This document shows, in pieces, positions 60,325 through 64,000 of a stretch of DNA of 64,000 bases. The stretch is taken from positions 1,461,790-1,525,789 of the forward strand of contig JBAIZL010000063.1 of NCBI GenBank assembly GCA_036971475.1. The letters are read 5' to 3'. Within the stretch, counting starts at the first letter, position 1, and each line of letters starts with the position of its first letter. The notes under the pieces were generated by a model. That model made no database searches. It worked only from the letters and a program-made list of their open reading frames with translations, and had not been told where the DNA came from. Source of the stretch: Prosapia bicincta (Eukaryota > Arthropoda > Insecta > Hemiptera > Cercopidae). The translations under genes and the position numbers were made by a program.

Positions 60325-60470
60325 TTATAATATTTTAAATAATAAACTCAATAACAACAAATTAACTTTATTTATTCACCTGATGTATATTTCAGCTACA
60401 AGGTAACCATCTTCAGAAGTACTGAACAAAAAAAAATTTATTTAATTTGAAACGTATATATTTAAAACAT

Positions 60471-61581
60471 TGTAACACTCTTAAAAATAAGGTGTTACAT
60501 ATAAATTCATTTATATATTTAATAATTACATCGTCCCAATATAAAAGACAATTTTTGTTTTATTGGTGCACATTGTGAAGCTAGCGTAGTTAGTAAGCGA
60601 TCCTAGCGGCGAAATCGAAAAATATCGTACGAGTTAGTAACTTGAGGTAATTAGGCACATCACGCCATGTGACGTAAACATGAGGTGATACTTGTGGACC
60701 AATCAGAATATTCATATATATAAATAAGGGTGGGAGTTTGTTTGAAAATTTCAGTTAGCGCGTCCTTGCAACGACCCCACTTCTCCAAAAGTCTTTGAAC
60801 GAGACGGACATTATGGTATTTTCGGACATAACGTAGATATTTGTAAGCTTCTAGTATTCAAAATTTAAGATGTCAAGGCGGGTACCAAATTTTATTAACG
60901 CAACAAAAGAAGAAGTCAGAAGCGATTATTTATGTGTTTCCAATAAGTAAAGTTTATATCATATTTGTTTAGGAGCGCTGATTTTTAAGAACGATGTGTT
61001 GAATGTTGAGTGTACAAAAGCCATGGGCAATGTTTAATGGTATGTGTTATAGTGTTTTACAAGTAATCTGCACAACCAGGTACGTTTAAGATAATAATAA
61101 CGAAAATGTATTTTAATGTTAACTAAGTTGAATTTTAATTGATAAAGGGTTAACACATGAAACGGTAGAAAAAGTCCTTTGAATATTCACTTCTAAAATT
61201 AAATTGGAAAACGTAAGTTACTACCTTCTCGATATATATACATTTTAAAGGTTAATAAGTAATTAATGTATGGAATAGTTAGCAGTAATTAAAAGTTAAT
61301 TACTCGACACACTGGTGTCATTTGTTCCTTTGTAATTTGTCATTGATTAATAAATTGTATAACTTTATATTTTACAAATTTCAATTCTTATTTAACAAGT
61401 AACCTTGTTCTACCTTCAAAGATTAGAAGACCGTTTACAGAGAGACATTATTATGCCTGAACTTTAACGGAGAACTAGTGTCCATGGTAAGTAATTAATT
61501 ATGTTGGTAATTAAACAATTATTATTAACACGTTTCAAATAAAAGTAAAACTTACCGAGGAAAAAGGGCTAGTACGATACA
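60471..61581 (+). mobile_element. 1.1-kb solo-LTR-like element, copy 3
   Basis: In inferred transcription order it starts tgtaacactcttaaaaataa with gtgttaca closing an 8-bp hairpin, and ends aaagggctagtacgataca. It holds tgacgtaa (60670-60677), accaatcag (60698-60706), atatatataaataag (60714-60728), a seven-codon frame MVFSDIT at about 60812, and the splice-donor match ccag|gtacg at 61076-61084. Its ends correspond to those of 4338-5437 and 34462-35558 on the opposite strand. It sits inside the left arm of an inverted-repeat element, so it arrived after that element. Confidence 0.65.
60670..60728 (+). promoter_or_regulatory. Promoter-like cluster in LTR-like copy 3
   Basis: A CRE-like tgacgtaa, a CCAAT box 20 bp later and a TATA box 8 bp after that, in proper order. 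The CRE-like and CCAAT positions are also present, with small changes, in copies 1 and 2. Activity is inferred. Confidence 0.5.
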
Positions 61582-61925
61582 ATATATATAGCAAAAAAAT
61601 ATTGAGGTTATAAATTTAATTTTTATTTTGTCTTAAACATTTTCACATAATTCACCTGATTTTTAAATTTAATCAATCAAAGAATATACAACTGAATTAG
61701 AAATAGGCCCTTTGTCAAAATTCATTAAATTATTGTGTCTACATTTATATATATAAATACTTTCAAAAACATTTAAAAAAACTCATGTTATTAACATTTT
61801 TTATTAACCTAATATTACTGACATCTAAACTATGGTTTGTGTCTATTATATGTTCTGGTACACAATGTTTAAGACAAAATAAGAGTTACATTTATAACCT
61901 CAATATTTTTTTGCTACATATGTTT

Positions 61926-61948
61926 TATATATATATATATATATATAC
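61926..61948. repeat. (TA)n in right arm
   Basis: About 11 TA units; the left arm has only gtatatatttaaaa at the corresponding place. Confidence 0.85.
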
Positions 61949-62074
61949 ATTTTAAATTAAATTAATTTTTTGTTCATTACTTCTGAAGGTGGTTACTTTG
62001 TAACTGAAATCTACAGCAGGTGAATAAATAAAGTTAATTTGTTGTTATTGGGTTTATTATTTAAAATACTATAA

Positions 62075-63875
62075 TCATTGGAGTTAAGCATCAAATTATT
62101 TTTTACCACAATTAAACATAAATTAAGAGCCAATATTAAACATTTATTACGGACTGTGTAAACATAACCAATTCTAGTATAAAGTAGGTATAGGTTTCAC
62201 GAATGTGTATTTTATCTCAAATAGTCTGAATAAATATTTGATTTTTATTCCTTTATATTTCCTGCAGTAATTTAAAATTTGTGAACCAGTTGAGAGATAG
62301 TACAAAAATATTATATATGGATTGTGCAATAATGATGTAACAATTAAAGTAAGAATAGGTTACTGTGAATAGTTGGAAGGAAACTTAGTAAAAAGATTTC
62401 ACTTTTCAATTTAGTAGGTTTATTTGTTTATATAAATTCAGTTCATTTGCTCATTCATCTATTAGTATATGTAATTACAAATTTAAAGATATTTTTTAAA
62501 TAAAGACTTTAGTTAGCAAAAATGGAAAATCAATTCTGAATTAAATAAAATTTAAACTAAAAATTAAACTTCGATGATCATATATTGGTTTTGTGTATGT
62601 ATAGATATGTATACACAATTAAATGTAAAATGTTCTGCTTAAATGTAAGACAGGGGTAAAAAAAAATAAAATTAGGCAGGATCATATTTTGCACAGCCCA
62701 TCAAGGATCACCTGTTAAGAATAGCACATGGTACGATTATATGTATTTTATGATTGTTCATGCTAAAATGTAACTTTTCAGCTGAGAAAACTACTAAAAT
62801 CTATAACTATATAGCCCTCACAATATTGGTTGACAGTAGGGGACATTTTAGAACAGCGAGTAACTGCGTTTTAACAGGTGGTTAAAAATAGATAGAGATA
62901 TATGGGTGGGTTCGTTGCAAGGGCTAGATTAATACACGCTGGTATTGTGTATTTCCTGACTTGAATATATCGAACAATAAGAAGATATTAAATTTAAAAC
63001 ATATTTTGAATATCACTTGAACTTGAATGACTTTGACAATATGAGATATACAAACAATACAAGGTGTACCCTACACACATACTCAACACCCAATTACATT
63101 ATAACTCACATATACGTTCACAAATACATCATGAGTCCTAATACTCACCAAGATGCTCCTACCCTAATATCCCACCCCCACTATAACCTACAAAACCTTA
63201 AGGTCAGATACGGTCTGATTTGACAATGGGACATATCTCCTGAAACGGCAGTCCTCAATAATCAAAACAGTAAGTGGCACTATAGGTAAGTGAAACATTG
63301 TACAAGTGTATTTAGTTGAAAACTAGTAGCTCACGGGAGGGTGGAATCAACTGATAAGAAATGATTATGTTTTGATGAGCTTATAGATTCAATAAGACTT
63401 CACAATGGAAACTTGTTGGAGAACAAAATCCATTTTTAATTTCACAATACATTCAGTTGAATGCGTTTTCTCTCGTCCTATTTCTCCCTACTATCTTTAA
63501 TACCGCTTCCAAATTGAAGCAATAAGAGTTTCTACCGGAACAAAGAGAGAGATAAATAGACTTACTAAGGCGTTACCCCTTTCCTATTTGAAAATATATT
63601 GCCATCGCTTCAATAAGTCGAGTGATTTATTTTTAATGTAACACTTGCACAACTTCATATGTTTGAGAAAATTTGTACTTCAGAATCAGCTACATAGTAA
63701 ATATTTCTATAGAAAATGCTAGAACTTTAATATAACTCATGAGTTTGCAAATATTTCTATTGTATTTTATTTTTAAAACTTCAATATACTATTGTTAACC
63801 CCTAATTTTTGTATAATATAAGGCCAACACAAAATATTTTACAGCCTACGTTATAATTAGTTAGTCTTGCAGGAC
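62075..63875. other. Unassigned AT-rich DNA
   Basis: The frame at 63017-63223 (68 codons, non-ATG start, rich in His, Thr, Asn and Tyr) is not supported as a gene. No family recognised. Confidence 0.45.
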
Positions 63876-63975
63876 TTCATTTATAAATGTGCTCCTTAGA
63901 GAGAAGCTTTTTAAATTCCTTCTATTAGCTCACATTCTCCTTATATATATGTATATATATCTTGTACAAACTATC
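63876..63975 (-). repeat. CAGCTG-core repeat, tail copy at window end
   Basis: On the minus strand: gtttgtacaagatatatata, catatatataaggagaatgtg and agctaatagaaggaattt. The TA seed is moderately expanded (about 20 bp), between the short state at 8.57 kb and the long arrays at 9.7 and 15.07 kb. Confidence 0.5.
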
Positions 63976-64000
63976 AACGGTTATTAAAATACGATTGTGT

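Larger units (their letters stand above)
60325..62074. mobile_element. Inverted-repeat element split by an LTR-like insertion
   Basis: 60325-60470 and 61926-62074 are long inverted repeats (ttata.tattttaaataataa at the outer ends, and blocks such as aacaacaaattaactttatt with its complement). A second inverted pair, about 61586-61650 and 61857-61922 (gcaaaaaaatattgaggtta and complement), continues the same arms. Removing 60471-61581 joins the left pieces into one arm of about 215 bp facing the right arm, with a loop of about 200 bp, for an original element of about 640 bp. The arm includes cttctgaaggtggttac and tttgtaactgaaat, a hairpin-type end as in the other remnants. No coding content. Confidence 0.65.

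Overview
The window is AT-rich eukaryotic nuclear DNA, very probably from an animal and most likely an invertebrate with a large, repeat-laden genome. The grounds are more than twenty long (TA)n or (CA)n microsatellites, a Penelope-like retroelement with an RT plus GIY-YIG layout, a pogo/Tigger-type DNA transposon, a relic of a non-LTR retrotransposon end, tRNA-like pol III heads, and no dense gene layout or operons. I could not place it to a species. I found no convincing host protein-coding gene; the window reads as intergenic or intronic DNA made of mobile-element debris and of structures those elements left behind.

Layout. 1-9 kb: AT-rich DNA with a CAGCTG-core repeat, a 1.1-kb solo-LTR-like element sitting in a (TA)n tract (4338-5437), and element ends carrying (TA)n tails. 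9-17 kb: more CAGCTG-core repeats, a 20-bp minisatellite of 21 units (12281-12701), a tRNA-like relic and a foldback element (15.55-15.98 kb). 17.3-21.6 kb: a 2,110-bp unit present twice in tandem, apparently identical, with (CA)n at every junction. 22-30 kb: compound microsatellites, one unexplained open frame (23.2 kb) and a diverged 740-bp tandem duplication. 30.2-31.6 kb: the broken Penelope-like element. 32-44 kb: mostly unassigned, with a second LTR-like copy (34462-35558) and a diverged 1-kb duplication (36-37.5 kb). 44.7-48.0 kb: a 3.3-kb relative of the 17-21 kb unit, again bounded by (CA)n. 51-54.4 kb: a 50-bp minisatellite and a 0.45-kb direct duplication around a non-LTR relic. 56377-59272: a full-length but dead Tigger-like transposon with TA target duplication, 24-bp inverted ends and iterated subterminal sites. 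60.3-62.1 kb: an inverted-repeat element interrupted by the third LTR-like copy.

No genes here act together in a host pathway. The recurring theme is the link between mobile elements and microsatellites. One dispersed family carries a short TA seed that has grown into (TA)n in several copies. Several elements have (TA)n at their ends. One family (17342-19361, 19452-21471, 44700-48001) lies with (CA)n on both sides, shares terminal sequence, and is the best candidate for an undescribed element type. The 1.1-kb LTR-like family has a conserved CRE/CCAAT/TATA promoter layout, a seven-codon reading frame and a splice donor in all three copies. Copy identities, element boundaries and families were judged by eye; no alignment or database search was run.
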